The position numbers and the translations under genes were made by a program. A stretch of 51,589 nt of DNA from positions 1 to 51,589 of IMG/VR virus record IMGVR_UViG_3300033141_002903; one strand, given 5' to 3'. The notes under the pieces were generated by a model. It was given only the letters and a program-made list of their open reading frames with translations. It did not search any database and was not told the DNA's origin. The stretch comes from a virus. How positions within the stretch are numbered: position 1 is the stretch's first letter; the number at the start of each line of letters is the position of its first letter. Shown piece after piece: positions 39,460 to 47,827 of this stretch.

Positions 39460-39833
39460 GAAGATTTAAAACTGGAGCAACAAGAGATACAGACGAGAAC
39501 AAGAATGACTACGAAGGTTTCCTTAGTCCTTTAGTTATTCAAAGATTTGGTGATTATATGACTAAACATAGAAAACAATCTGATGGAAGTATTAGAGATT
39601 CTGATAATTGGCAGAAGGGAATTCCTAAGGAAGAATATATTAAATCAGCATGGAGGCATTTTCTTGATTGGTGGTTAGAACATAGAGGACATAAATCAAG
39701 AGAAGGGATAGAAGATGCACTTTGTGCTTTGATTTTTAATGTTCAGGGATATTTACATGAAATATTAAAAGAAAATGAAAAATGGAGGATTAATTATGCC
39801 ATACATAGAACAAGAAAAAAGAAGAATGTATGA
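39447..39833 (+). CDS. dATP/dGTP diphosphohydrolase-like protein (MazG/DUF5664 type, 128 aa)
   Basis: FKTGATRDTDENKNDYEGFL, then VIQRFGDYMTKHRKQSDGSI, IKSAWRHFLDWWLEHRG and IEDALCALIFNVQGYLHEIL match the DUF5664/MazG-like fold of viral dNTP diphosphohydrolases. In PurZ-type (2-aminoadenine) phages the related MazZ makes dGMP; no purZ is seen here. It probably trims the nucleotide pool. Confidence 0.75.
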   Translation: MGQIRRFKTGATRDTDENKNDYEGFLSPLVIQRFGDYMTKHRKQSDGSIRDSDNWQKGIPKEEYIKSAWRHFLDWWLEHRGHKSREGIEDALCALIFNVQGYLHEILKENEKWRINYAIHRTRKKKNV

Positions 39834-40062
39834 ACCAGAATTGTCTAGTTTGAAAGATAAATTAGACGTAGAAAGCAAAGGAGATTTAACATATTTGGTT
39901 TTTTGTCTTGGATTAGAATATTTCAATAGGAAAGGGGTTTCATACACTTCTATCTCGAATGCTATAAGTTGTTTGACTGATGCTGCAGAAGAAATTAGAA
40001 GAAAGCATTTAATTCCTTATGAGAATCTAAAGATAAAGGAGAATGGAGATATATACAGATGA
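39796..40062 (+). CDS. DUF6899-like small protein (88 aa)
   Basis: MPYIEQEKRRMYEPELSSLK, then GDLTYLVFCLGLEYF, then SISNAISCLTDAAEEIRRK and IPYENLKIKENGDIYR. This is the pattern of a widespread small phage protein family (DUF6899 type) of unknown function. The start follows GGAGG by eight bases and overlaps the MazG-like gene by 38 bases. ATGA overlap with the next. Confidence 0.7.
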   Translation: MPYIEQEKRRMYEPELSSLKDKLDVESKGDLTYLVFCLGLEYFNRKGVSYTSISNAISCLTDAAEEIRRKHLIPYENLKIKENGDIYR

Positions 40063-40385
40063 AAAAAAGACAAGAAACTCTTAGTTTGAAAGACGCAATA
40101 GAAACCTTAGTTACTTATGACATTAAACACTGTCTATTCCCACATAATTATATTGCAGAAGTAATGGAAGAAATTCCAATAGTTCGTGGATTGGCAATGG
40201 ATGACAGGAAATTAATTTTACTTGATTCTGAACAAGGTATGGAGGAAATGAGGGAAACAATAATCCATGAATTAATTCATACTAAATATTACAGATTAGG
40301 AAATTTGAGGAGTAGGAATGTAGAGAGAAAGGTCATAGACGAAACGATTAGAACGTATAAAAAGCTCTATGGAGTAAAACCATAA
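40059..40385 (+). CDS. Zincin-type metalloprotease-like protein (108 aa)
   Basis: The motif TIIHELIHTKYYRLG gives HExxH (His70, Glu71, His74), and a Glu further on (VERKVIDETIRTY) may be the third zinc ligand. Small proteins of this type resemble ImmA/SprT-like peptidases. Target unknown; regulator cleavage or a structural role is possible. Confidence 0.65.
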   Translation: MKKRQETLSLKDAIETLVTYDIKHCLFPHNYIAEVMEEIPIVRGLAMDDRKLILLDSEQGMEEMRETIIHELIHTKYYRLGNLRSRNVERKVIDETIRTYKKLYGVKP

Positions 40386-40387
40386 AA

Positions 40388-40395
40388 TATAAATA
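40388..40395 (+). promoter_or_regulatory. TATA element of the serine protease gene
   Basis: TATAAATA 34 bp before ATG 40422, after the stop at 40385. The gene therefore has its own start of transcription. Confidence 0.55.
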
Positions 40396-40421
40396 GTCTA
40401 TTATCTTTAATATTTTAGAAA

Positions 40422-41189
40422 ATGGAAGAGAAAAAAGACAAGAAAGGGAAGGGAATAAGTCGTAGAGACTTCTTGCTTACTACAGGTCTATGTCTTACTA
40501 GTGGCAAATTAATCTACGATTCTCTTATAAATTTATACAAGAAAGAACAAATAAATAGGATTTTTAATGAGCTTCCTAACTATGTATATTTAGCAGAATA
40601 TAGTGGCGAGGATGAAGACGGGAATATTAGAACATCCAAGGGATATGGTATTGTATTAGATAGAAAGTATATCTCTGTTAGCCATATAATTGATATGGTG
40701 GGAAAATTCTTTTTACCAACTCCTTTTGGGTTGTTAGAAAAGAAGATTGATATAAAAAATAAGAAGTGTATGGTAAAAGGTAAAGAGTTAGAGATACTTG
40801 TTGAAGATATTCCAAATGATGTATTCATTGCTGATGTTAGCTGTTATGATAAAGATACTTTTGCTGATTTTCCATGTAAACCTACAACTAAAAGAAAACT
40901 TGGGGATACTGTTTATATGATAGGAAATCCACAACTTAAAGGAACAAATATCAGAAAGGGAATAATAAGTGACTTGGATACATTTGGTGATGATAGATTA
41001 ACTAAAAATTGTTTTGGAATCGACATTGGAGCAATTGGTGGTGATTCTGGAACTCCTTGTGTTAATGAAGATTTTGAATTGTTGGGTTTAGTGAGAAGCA
41101 GTGTTGGAAATGTATTAGGGTATGTAATTGGTATAGAACATTTTTTAAAAAAATTAGATTACCTTAATAATAAAAAATATGAACCTTGA
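40422..41189 (+). CDS. Tat-type exported trypsin-like serine protease (255 aa)
   Basis: The N-terminus KGISRRDFLLTTGLCLTSGK has the twin-arginine motif SRRDFLL (Arg14-Arg15) and a hydrophobic core, so Tat export is predicted. The trypsin triad is visible: His88 in KYISVSHIID, Asp138 in DVFIADVSCY, Ser209 in IGGDSGTPCV. An exported viral protease could trim the host S-layer, activate fibres or act in exit. It has its own TATA promoter, unlike its neighbours. Confidence 0.8.
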   Translation: MEEKKDKKGKGISRRDFLLTTGLCLTSGKLIYDSLINLYKKEQINRIFNELPNYVYLAEYSGEDEDGNIRTSKGYGIVLDRKYISVSHIIDMVGKFFLPTPFGLLEKKIDIKNKKCMVKGKELEILVEDIPNDVFIADVSCYDKDTFADFPCKPTTKRKLGDTVYMIGNPQLKGTNIRKGIISDLDTFGDDRLTKNCFGIDIGAIGGDSGTPCVNEDFELLGLVRSSVGNVLGYVIGIEHFLKKLDYLNNKKYEP

Positions 41190-41367
41190 GAAACTTGCAG
41201 AATTTGAACATATTTACAACCCACAACACCTTTATTGTAGATTACGTGATATGGGTATAGATAAGAAATATTCAAAGTCATTGATAGAGAGGTATGAAAA
41301 AGAGATTTATGCTCCTTTACTAAGATACATTCAAAATGAAAGGAAAAACATTACAGGAGAACATTAA
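41179..41367 (+). CDS. Small hypothetical protein (62 aa)
   Basis: MNLEKLAEFEHIYNPQHLYC, then MGIDKKYSKSLIERYEKEIY; helical. It overlaps the protease end by 11 bases and the metallophosphoesterase start by 32. Unknown. Confidence 0.5.
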   Translation: MNLEKLAEFEHIYNPQHLYCRLRDMGIDKKYSKSLIERYEKEIYAPLLRYIQNERKNITGEH

Positions 41368-43150
41368 AGAAAAATCAGATTGGCAGAGCATTCCAGTTGA
41401 TGAGAGAAAAAAATCCAACATTCTTAATCTTAAGTATGATAGTGATAAAACTACAATTGTTGTTATGGGTGATGAACATATTGGCTCACGATTTTATGAT
41501 GAAGATACCCACAAGAGGAATGTTGAATGGTGTTATGAAAATGATGTACCAATAATTTTAATGGGGGATGAATTAGAATGTATGGATATGGAAACGCAAA
41601 TTCTAACAGAAAAGGGTTGGAAATTTTTTTGGGAATTGGGGAATTTAAAAGTTGCTACATATAATATTGAAAGAGATGAAATAGAATATCAAAAACCAAT
41701 AAAAAAAGTTTATTATAAATATAAGGGGAAAATGTATCACTTTCTTAATAAAAAATTAGATATGTTTGTTACACCAAACCATAGAATTTTATGCAGGCAT
41801 CATAAAGACAAATTAGAAGTTAGGAGGGCGGATAAATTTACAATAAAATCTGCAAAAGCACGTTGTTGGAATGTTCCTTGCTCTGCATCTTGGAATAAGG
41901 GGCTTGAAGAATATGGTATTTCTGATGATGAGATAAAATTAATTGCGTGGATAATTACAGAGGGTTGGATAGAAAAAAGAGGATTAAGTTATAGGTATTA
42001 TACTTCTCAAAAAAACGGAACAAAAGAATCAGTAGAAATTAATAAAATTTTTAATAAACTTAATATAAAACCACATATAAAGTATAACAAACAAACAAAT
42101 GTTTTAACTTGGAGATTTACAGATAAAAACGGAAAATTTAAAAAATTAATCGGTAAAAAAACAAAAAGAATAACGAGAGAAATTCTTAATAAATTTAGTG
42201 AAAGGCAATTAAAAATTTTATACAAAATACTATTAAAAGGTGATGGTGGAAAAAGAGGGGAGTTTTTTACAATTAGCAAACAATTAAAAGATGATTTTTT
42301 GGAACTATGCTGTAAAATCGGTTTAGTTACTTCTGTAACAAAAACAAAAACAACAAAAGGACCAAATTCTAATGATAAATGGAAACCAAGAGATTTTTGG
42401 ATTATATATACTGGCAATGGAAAAGGAAATAAAAAAACAAAAAAAATGAAACACAAAACAATAACAGATTTGGATATTGTAGATTTTGATGGTGAAGTAT
42501 GGTGTGTTTCTGTTCCAAATAGTTTTTTAGTTGTTAAAAGAAATGATAGAGTATTCATTACAGGAAATACGGCTACAAGAGATTCTGTTGGTGCTGGTGT
42601 TTTTGAACAAGATGAAATAGTTCAGGAACAATTAGAACACGCAGAAAGGATTTATAAGCCTCTTGCTGAAAAAGGATTAATTTTAGGAAATCATATAGGC
42701 AACCATGAGGCAAGAGTATATAATCACTCTGGAGCAAATCTATCAAAAATCTTGGCAAAGTTGTTAGATATAAAGTATCTTGGTGTTGGTGCAATAACAA
42801 ACATAAAAGTTGGAAAAAATAATTATACTTTATATACTACACATGGTTCTTCTGGCTCTAGACTTCCACATACAAAAATTAAGGCTGTGTTGGATTTAGC
42901 AAATATGATTGATGTAGATATTTATGCAATGGGCCATCTTCATGCTCTTGACCACCATGTTAGAAATATGTATTATTTTGATAAAAGGAATAAAACAATA
43001 AAGGAAAAACAAAAACACTTTATTCTTACTGGAAGTTATTTAAAGCATTGGGGAAGTTATGCTCATATTAAGGGAATGGAACCAGCAAGAATAGGTAGCC
43101 CAAAAATAAAGCTGTCTGGATTGGAGAGAAGAATAAGGGTAAGTTTATAA
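41336..43150 (+). CDS. Calcineurin-like metallophosphoesterase with an intein (604 aa precursor)
   Basis: Extein: metal motifs MGDEHIGSRF (D46, H48), LMGDELE (D78), then after the intein GNHIGNHEARVY, TTHGSSGSR and MGHLHALDHH (GHxH), giving a full metallophosphoesterase site, comparable to Mre11/SbcD-like or phage calcineurin-like enzymes. Extein length is about 274 aa. The intein (residues 82-411) sits right behind the GDELE motif, in the active centre. It lies directly before terL, so a DNA-end-processing role in packaging or recombination is plausible. Confidence 0.8.
   Translation: MKGKTLQENIKEKSDWQSIPVDERKKSNILNLKYDSDKTTIVVMGDEHIGSRFYDEDTHKRNVEWCYENDVPIILMGDELECMDMETQILTEKGWKFFWELGNLKVATYNIERDEIEYQKPIKKVYYKYKGKMYHFLNKKLDMFVTPNHRILCRHHKDKLEVRRADKFTIKSAKARCWNVPCSASWNKGLEEYGISDDEIKLIAWIITEGWIEKRGLSYRYYTSQKNGTKESVEINKIFNKLNIKPHIKYNKQTNVLTWRFTDKNGKFKKLIGKKTKRITREILNKFSERQLKILYKILLKGDGGKRGEFFTISKQLKDDFLELCCKIGLVTSVTKTKTTKGPNSNDKWKPRDFWIIYTGNGKGNKKTKKMKHKTITDLDIVDFDGEVWCVSVPNSFLVVKRNDRVFITGNTATRDSVGAGVFEQDEIVQEQLEHAERIYKPLAEKGLILGNHIGNHEARVYNHSGANLSKILAKLLDIKYLGVGAITNIKVGKNNYTLYTTHGSSGSRLPHTKIKAVLDLANMIDVDIYAMGHLHALDHHVRNMYYFDKRNKTIKEKQKHFILTGSYLKHWGSYAHIKGMEPARIGSPKIKLSGLERRIRVSL
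41579..42568 (+). other. Intein with LAGLIDADG endonuclease in the phosphoesterase gene (330 aa)
   Basis: Starts with Cys (block A CMDMETQILTEKGWKFFWEL). Block B includes DMFVTPNHRILC with TxxH. LAGLIDADG-type motifs are LIAWIITEGW and LYKILLKGDGGK. Block F/G is EVWCVSVPNSFLVVKRND and ends FITGN before Thr+1. The penultimate residue is Gly, not the usual His; Asn and +1 Thr are normal. Confidence 0.85.
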
Positions 43151-43154
43151 ACTA
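43144..43154 (+). promoter_or_regulatory. Late-type TATA element before terL
   Basis: TTTATAAACTA, 30 bp before ATG 43174, like TTTATAAACTT before the 44666 and 46424 genes (29 bp). It overlaps the phosphoesterase stop. Confidence 0.6.
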
Positions 43155-43173
43155 AATTTTCTTATTAATTTTT

Positions 43174-44625
43174 ATGAAAACAGAAGAGGAAATACTTCAG
43201 GGAATGGATTATGTTTCTTTTTTGACTAGGTGCAAGGTTGATTTTAAATTCTTTTGCGAGAGGTTATTAGAAATAACAGAGTATGGTGGAATACATAAAT
43301 TTCAAATGGATTGGTTTTATCTAATCCAGAATAGTAAAGTTAGCGTTATAGAAGCTGCTGCTGGACATTCTAAAACAGAAATAGTTGGTGTTGCCTATAC
43401 TCTTTATTATGTTCTTAATCACCCAAACTCAAAAGTTCTTTTGATTTCTAAAGCTATGAAACAAGCGGAAACCAATCTTTTAGAAAGGATAAAAAATTAC
43501 ATTCATTTAAATGAAATAACTAAAAAATTGTTTAAACCAGAAAAAGAAACAACATGGAATAAGACACAAATTAAATTGGCAGACGGCTCTCTTATAACAA
43601 ATGTTCCTTATAATATTAATGTAAGGTCCTATAGGGCAAATTTAATTATTTGTGATGAAGCAGATACATATGATGACCCAGACCTATATTTTTCAGAAGT
43701 TACAAGTAGGTTGATTCCTGGTGGAAAGATTTGTTTAATAAGCACACCAAATGGTGTAACTAAATTGATAGGACAATTGAAAGCAAGGAGACCAACAGGA
43801 TACCAATTTTTAGTAACTCCAGCATTAGTTGATTTAGATGGAAATAGGGCAAAGCCACCATACGAGAAGGATAAAATTCGTTCAATTTGGGAGGAAAGAT
43901 TTAGTGTTGATTATCTTCTAACAGAGAGAGAGGCTATTGGGGATACTGCTTTTGAATTGGTTTATCAATGTAATGTAATTGAAGGCGAAGATGCAATATT
44001 CTCCATAAAAACCATTACAGAATGTTTTGATGAGACTATTGGATTTGATTACACAGTAAATGAAAAAGCACAATATTTTATTTCAGCAGATTTTGCTACA
44101 AGTAAGGGACCAAAGGCTGACTATGATGCATTCGTCGTTATAGAGAAGTTAGGGGAATATATCACAATTAAACATATTGAGATATGGAAGGGTAAGTTGG
44201 TTCCATTTAAGGAAAAGAGGCTTCTTGGATTATATGACATCTTTCAAAATGGTAGGACTGTTAAACTTATTATAGACCCAAATAATGTTGGTGAGGAGGT
44301 TGCTCGTAGATTACGTTCTTATGGATGCACAACAATTTTCCAAAAGTTTGACCATCAATCAAGGAAGGGTTTGCTAACAACTTTATCAAATGTCTTTGAA
44401 AGCAGAACAATAAGGATTCCTAGGAGTCCATCAGATGACAAAGCACTAAAATTAACTGATTTATTAATTGAACAAGCAATAGGATTTAAAAGAAAAAAGT
44501 CTGAAAGTGGAAATGAGGTTTTTTTATCAACAGCACCACATGATGATATTTTAATGTCATTGGCTATGGCTATTAATCATGCTTGTAAGGTTAGAAGTGC
44601 AAGTTTGGTTGGGATGAGCAAGTAA
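43174..44625 (+). CDS. terL: Terminase large subunit (483 aa)
   Basis: ATPase part: Walker A-like AAAGHSKT (residues 61-68, Ser where Gly is usual), Walker B LIICDEAD (157-164), coupling motif LISTPNG (188-194). Nuclease part: ISADFATSKG with D306, KLIIDPNNVG with D368, and TAPHDDILMSLAMA with D457/D458. These are the RNase H-like metal residues of TerL. It packages DNA into the prohead. No small terminase is adjacent. Confidence 0.9.
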   Translation: MKTEEEILQGMDYVSFLTRCKVDFKFFCERLLEITEYGGIHKFQMDWFYLIQNSKVSVIEAAAGHSKTEIVGVAYTLYYVLNHPNSKVLLISKAMKQAETNLLERIKNYIHLNEITKKLFKPEKETTWNKTQIKLADGSLITNVPYNINVRSYRANLIICDEADTYDDPDLYFSEVTSRLIPGGKICLISTPNGVTKLIGQLKARRPTGYQFLVTPALVDLDGNRAKPPYEKDKIRSIWEERFSVDYLLTEREAIGDTAFELVYQCNVIEGEDAIFSIKTITECFDETIGFDYTVNEKAQYFISADFATSKGPKADYDAFVVIEKLGEYITIKHIEIWKGKLVPFKEKRLLGLYDIFQNGRTVKLIIDPNNVGEEVARRLRSYGCTTIFQKFDHQSRKGLLTTLSNVFESRTIRIPRSPSDDKALKLTDLLIEQAIGFKRKKSESGNEVFLSTAPHDDILMSLAMAINHACKVRSASLVGMSK

Positions 44626-44647
44626 CTATAATAATATTTATAAACTT
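44622..44647 (+). promoter_or_regulatory. Late-type promoter copy
   Basis: Twenty-six bases are identical to 46380-46405, ending in TTTATAAACTT; 29 bp from TTTATAAACTT to ATG 44666. Transcript would be nearly leaderless. Confidence 0.7.
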
Positions 44648-44665
44648 GTAAATTCATTTATTTTT

Positions 44666-44986
44666 ATGAAAATTTCCGAAATTTTTGAAAAATTAGTGGA
44701 ATATAACAAAAATAAGAAAAATTTTCCACAAAAGTTTAAAGGATTTTTAAAAAAAACATTGTTTTTTTTTGGAAAAATTAAGAATGTAAGGTTAGATAGC
44801 CAGGATAAAGAAGCTTTAATTCATCTTGTTGGTCAAGTTATTTTCTTTGGTTCTATGACTAATTTTGCTTTTTTTGTTATATTCTCGCTACCTTTTACAT
44901 CTTATTCGTGGATTGGATATGGTTTTGCCGTATATGTAATAGAAAAAAAACTAATTAAATGGTGTAGGGCAATCAGGTTTAAATAA
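44666..44986 (+). CDS. Small membrane protein between terL and portal (106 aa)
   Basis: Basic N-terminal region (MKISEIFEKLVEYNKNKKNF) and two hydrophobic segments (LVGQVIFFGSMTNFAFFVIF, then SYSWIGYGFAVYVIEKKLI). The stop overlaps the portal start. A late promoter precedes it. Possible roles are holin-like, or exclusion; unknown. Confidence 0.6.
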   Translation: MKISEIFEKLVEYNKNKKNFPQKFKGFLKKTLFFFGKIKNVRLDSQDKEALIHLVGQVIFFGSMTNFAFFVIFSLPFTSYSWIGYGFAVYVIEKKLIKWCRAIRFK

Positions 44987-46326
44987 TGGGATTTATTAGT
45001 AAAAGTCTTGGTGGTTTTCAGGCAGTTAATCTTGCTAGAAGCGAATCTGCTGGAAGACCTATTGGAATCCCTGTTGGTATAAAAGGAACAGATAGGGTAA
45101 AAAGAGAACTCCTAGAAATGGATTATAGGTTTGACCCAATAACTTTTAATATTATCAATAAACAAATACAACTTATTCTACGTGCTGGATTTAAGATAAA
45201 AGCAAAAAAAGCCAGATGGCAGAAATGGTGGGACTCCTTCTTTGAGGATATAGGATATGTTGGAGAGGAAATAACAAAGGAAGAGCTTGTTGAATATATT
45301 CTTCAAGATATGTTAATGTATGGTAACGCTTTTGTTGAATTAATTTATGATTCTAGTGATAAAAAAGTTGTTGACCTTAAGATTATTCCAGAGAAGAAAA
45401 TGAATTATGCTATGAATAATAATAAAGAGATTGCTGTCGATAGGTATGGAAAGCCAATAGGATATGTTATGACGCTTCCATTTGGCTATTCTGCTGAAGG
45501 TAAGGGTGATGAGATACCGCAAGAATATAAAAGTAAAGTTAGTATTAGTTCAAATGAAGTTTTCTTTTTACCTAAACGCATAGCTCATTTTAAATTACAT
45601 ACTTATGGAGATAGGTTTTATGGAATTGGACTAATAGAACCATCACACCAATCAACACATAGGAAACTTCTGATTGAAGAATCAAGAACAAATGAGATAT
45701 ATACCCGTGGTGCAAACACTATAATTGCTAATGTTGGTGACGAAAATCACGAACCAGATACACAGGAAATTTCAGATGTGCTAGACCAAATAGCAAATTT
45801 TAAGCATAATAGATATTTTAGTTTTCCATACTGGGTAAAATTGATGACTCTTCCAATACAAGAAACAAAAATTGTAGATGATACATTATCATACTTGAAA
45901 TTAAATCAGACTGCAAGTTCTGGTATGCCTATGGCTATGGCTACTGGTGAAGGGGAAACAGCAAATAAGCAAACATTAGAAACTATGCAACTGTCTTTGG
46001 AGTTGAGTTTAGAGCATATTGTAAAGAAATTTTCAAGTTCTTTTAAAAAATATGTTTTGAGAAGAATAGCTATAACAAATAAAATACCAGATATTCCAGA
46101 CATAGTCTTTGGTGATATAATTGCCGAGGAAAAAAATTCAAAGAATGATAGGCTAATGGCTGCTGTTAGAAATGGTGTTTTGGCTCCAGAAGAGGTTAGA
46201 CCATATATTCTTGCTGCGGAGGACCTTGAGGAAAATCAGAAAGCATATGAAGAGTTTAGAAATACAGCTAAGGCAAAGCCAAAAAAAATACCTAGTGCTC
46301 CATTCCCTCAAGAAGACGATAATTAA
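44986..46326 (+). CDS. Portal protein (446 aa)
   Basis: Position after terL, length, and pattern fit: MDYRFDPITFNIINKQIQLI, WQKWWDSFFEDIGYVGEEIT, LVEYILQDMLMYGNAFVELI, KIIPEKKMNYAMNNN, IAHFKLHTYGDRFYGIGLIE, and SYLKLNQTASSGMPMAMATG near the tunnel helix. These are typical portal positions. It forms the dodecameric DNA channel. Confidence 0.8.
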   Translation: MGFISKSLGGFQAVNLARSESAGRPIGIPVGIKGTDRVKRELLEMDYRFDPITFNIINKQIQLILRAGFKIKAKKARWQKWWDSFFEDIGYVGEEITKEELVEYILQDMLMYGNAFVELIYDSSDKKVVDLKIIPEKKMNYAMNNNKEIAVDRYGKPIGYVMTLPFGYSAEGKGDEIPQEYKSKVSISSNEVFFLPKRIAHFKLHTYGDRFYGIGLIEPSHQSTHRKLLIEESRTNEIYTRGANTIIANVGDENHEPDTQEISDVLDQIANFKHNRYFSFPYWVKLMTLPIQETKIVDDTLSYLKLNQTASSGMPMAMATGEGETANKQTLETMQLSLELSLEHIVKKFSSSFKKYVLRRIAITNKIPDIPDIVFGDIIAEEKNSKNDRLMAAVRNGVLAPEEVRPYILAAEDLEENQKAYEEFRNTAKAKPKKIPSAPFPQEDDN

Positions 46327-46379
46327 TTTTATCAACTACCCAATAAATTTTTTAGTTAATAAAGATTTATTATAAATTT

Positions 46380-46405
46380 GTAACTATAATAATATTTATA
46401 AACTT
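46380..46405 (+). promoter_or_regulatory. Late-type promoter copy
   Basis: Identical to 44622-44647 over 26 bases; the TTTATAAACTT lies 29 bp before ATG 46424. Confidence 0.7.
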
Positions 46406-46423
46406 ATAATTATTATCTCTTTT

Positions 46424-47827
46424 ATGAGAGAAGTTTCATTAGCTATGCAAGAAATTGGAATGGATAGCCCTATTAATGAATTGAAACTACCAGTAATTCT
46501 AAAAAATAAAATTCTTCTTACTCCTGGAAAATGGAATGGATTGGTTTTTACTGAGGAATCAATTAGAGAAGGATATGAATTGACAGACTGGGACAATAAA
46601 GAGAATTATGCATTAATTTATGACCATGACGAGAGGGCAATAAATTGGCTAGGTCACGTTAAGAATGTTAGGTTAGAAAAAGGTAATCTCGTTGGAGATT
46701 TAGAAATATGGGACAGGTCTTTAGCAGAGAAGCTTGTTCTTGCTGGAGCAAAACTTGGAATAAGTGCAAGGGTTCTTGGAATTGAAGACGAACAAGGATT
46801 ATTTCATATTAAAAGATTTGCAAATTTTTCAATAGTGTATGACCCTGCCTGCAAGAATGCTTATATTAATTTATCTGGTCGTGCATTGAATAAAGAATCT
46901 CTTTTGAGATTAAAGCCTGTTGATTTGTCTGTTACTAGTTCCACAGAAGTAAGCGGTGATGAAATAGGTGGTAATGCTAATGAGAAAAAATATTACGGAA
47001 AAAAGAAAAAGAAAAAAGAAGATATGTCTTCTAAAAGATGTCCTCATTGTGGGGAGGAACTTGACGATGAAGATAATGAATTTGATTTTTTAGACGATGA
47101 TGAGGAGTTAAAGCAAATTACAGGAATGGAAAAAGAGAGAAAGAGAAGAAAAATGTCTGTAGATGAATTCTATGCAGTTCCAAGGGACCCACCAAGTAGT
47201 TCTGCATTACCAATATTCGACGAGGCTCATGTAAGGAATGCTATGGCTAGATTCAATCAGACTAAATTTAAGTCATCTGAGGAAAGAGCTAAGGCTAAAA
47301 GGGCAATTATTCGTGCAGCAAAAAAATTCGGTATTAATATAAAAAATTTTGAAAAATTATCATCACAATCACATTCCTCAAATAGGAATATAGAGCTGAA
47401 AGGAGGTAATGATTTAACAGATAACATGGATGAAAACGAGAAAAAAGATGTTGTTGAACAAAACTCTGAAACTGTTGAAGAGAAGACAGATGAACAGCAA
47501 GAAACAAAGGATGAAAGTCCTGAGGAAACTGCTGATGAAAATAAAGAGTCTGTCGAATCAGAAGACAGTGCAGAAGAGTTGAGTTCAAAACTAAATCTCG
47601 TCCTAAGCGAACTCAGAGCTCTCAATGAGAGAATAGCTAAACTTGAGGAATCCAAAGATGAATCACCAAGTGAGGAATCAGAGGAAACCCAAGAGGAAAA
47701 GCTTTCACAGAAGAAAAAAGACGTAAAGTCTTTATCAACTGTTGAAATGCTAAAAGTTCCTAAAGGCTATTCTAAAGGAGACGTAGAGTTTGCTGAAATG
47801 CTGTTGAGTCAAGCAAAATTAAGATGA
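46424..47827 (+). CDS. Prohead protease fused to scaffold (467 aa)
   Basis: The first 160 residues resemble S78/U35-type prohead proteases: ENYALIYDHDERAINWLGHV with His, KLGISARVLGIEDEQ with Ser, then FANFSIVYDPACKNA. Next is a zinc-like RCPHCGEEL followed by a region with ALPIFDEAHVRNAMARFNQ (DUF6582-type) and a Glu-rich coiled coil (LVLSELRALNERIAKLEES) as in scaffold parts. It matures the capsid by cleaving scaffold. The stop overlaps the capsid gene by ATGA. Confidence 0.8.
   Translation: MREVSLAMQEIGMDSPINELKLPVILKNKILLTPGKWNGLVFTEESIREGYELTDWDNKENYALIYDHDERAINWLGHVKNVRLEKGNLVGDLEIWDRSLAEKLVLAGAKLGISARVLGIEDEQGLFHIKRFANFSIVYDPACKNAYINLSGRALNKESLLRLKPVDLSVTSSTEVSGDEIGGNANEKKYYGKKKKKKEDMSSKRCPHCGEELDDEDNEFDFLDDDEELKQITGMEKERKRRKMSVDEFYAVPRDPPSSSALPIFDEAHVRNAMARFNQTKFKSSEERAKAKRAIIRAAKKFGINIKNFEKLSSQSHSSNRNIELKGGNDLTDNMDENEKKDVVEQNSETVEEKTDEQQETKDESPEETADENKESVESEDSAEELSSKLNLVLSELRALNERIAKLEESKDESPSEESEETQEEKLSQKKKDVKSLSTVEMLKVPKGYSKGDVEFAEMLLSQAKLR

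Noticed and set aside
39447-39833. Evidence for a 2-aminoadenine (Z) genome
   Set aside because: Only a MazZ-like enzyme is seen; no PurZ or Z-type polymerase.
42007-42558. Long minus-strand frame opposite the intein
   Set aside because: Phe/Leu-rich antisense of a Lys-rich coding region; the plus-strand intein motifs are clear.
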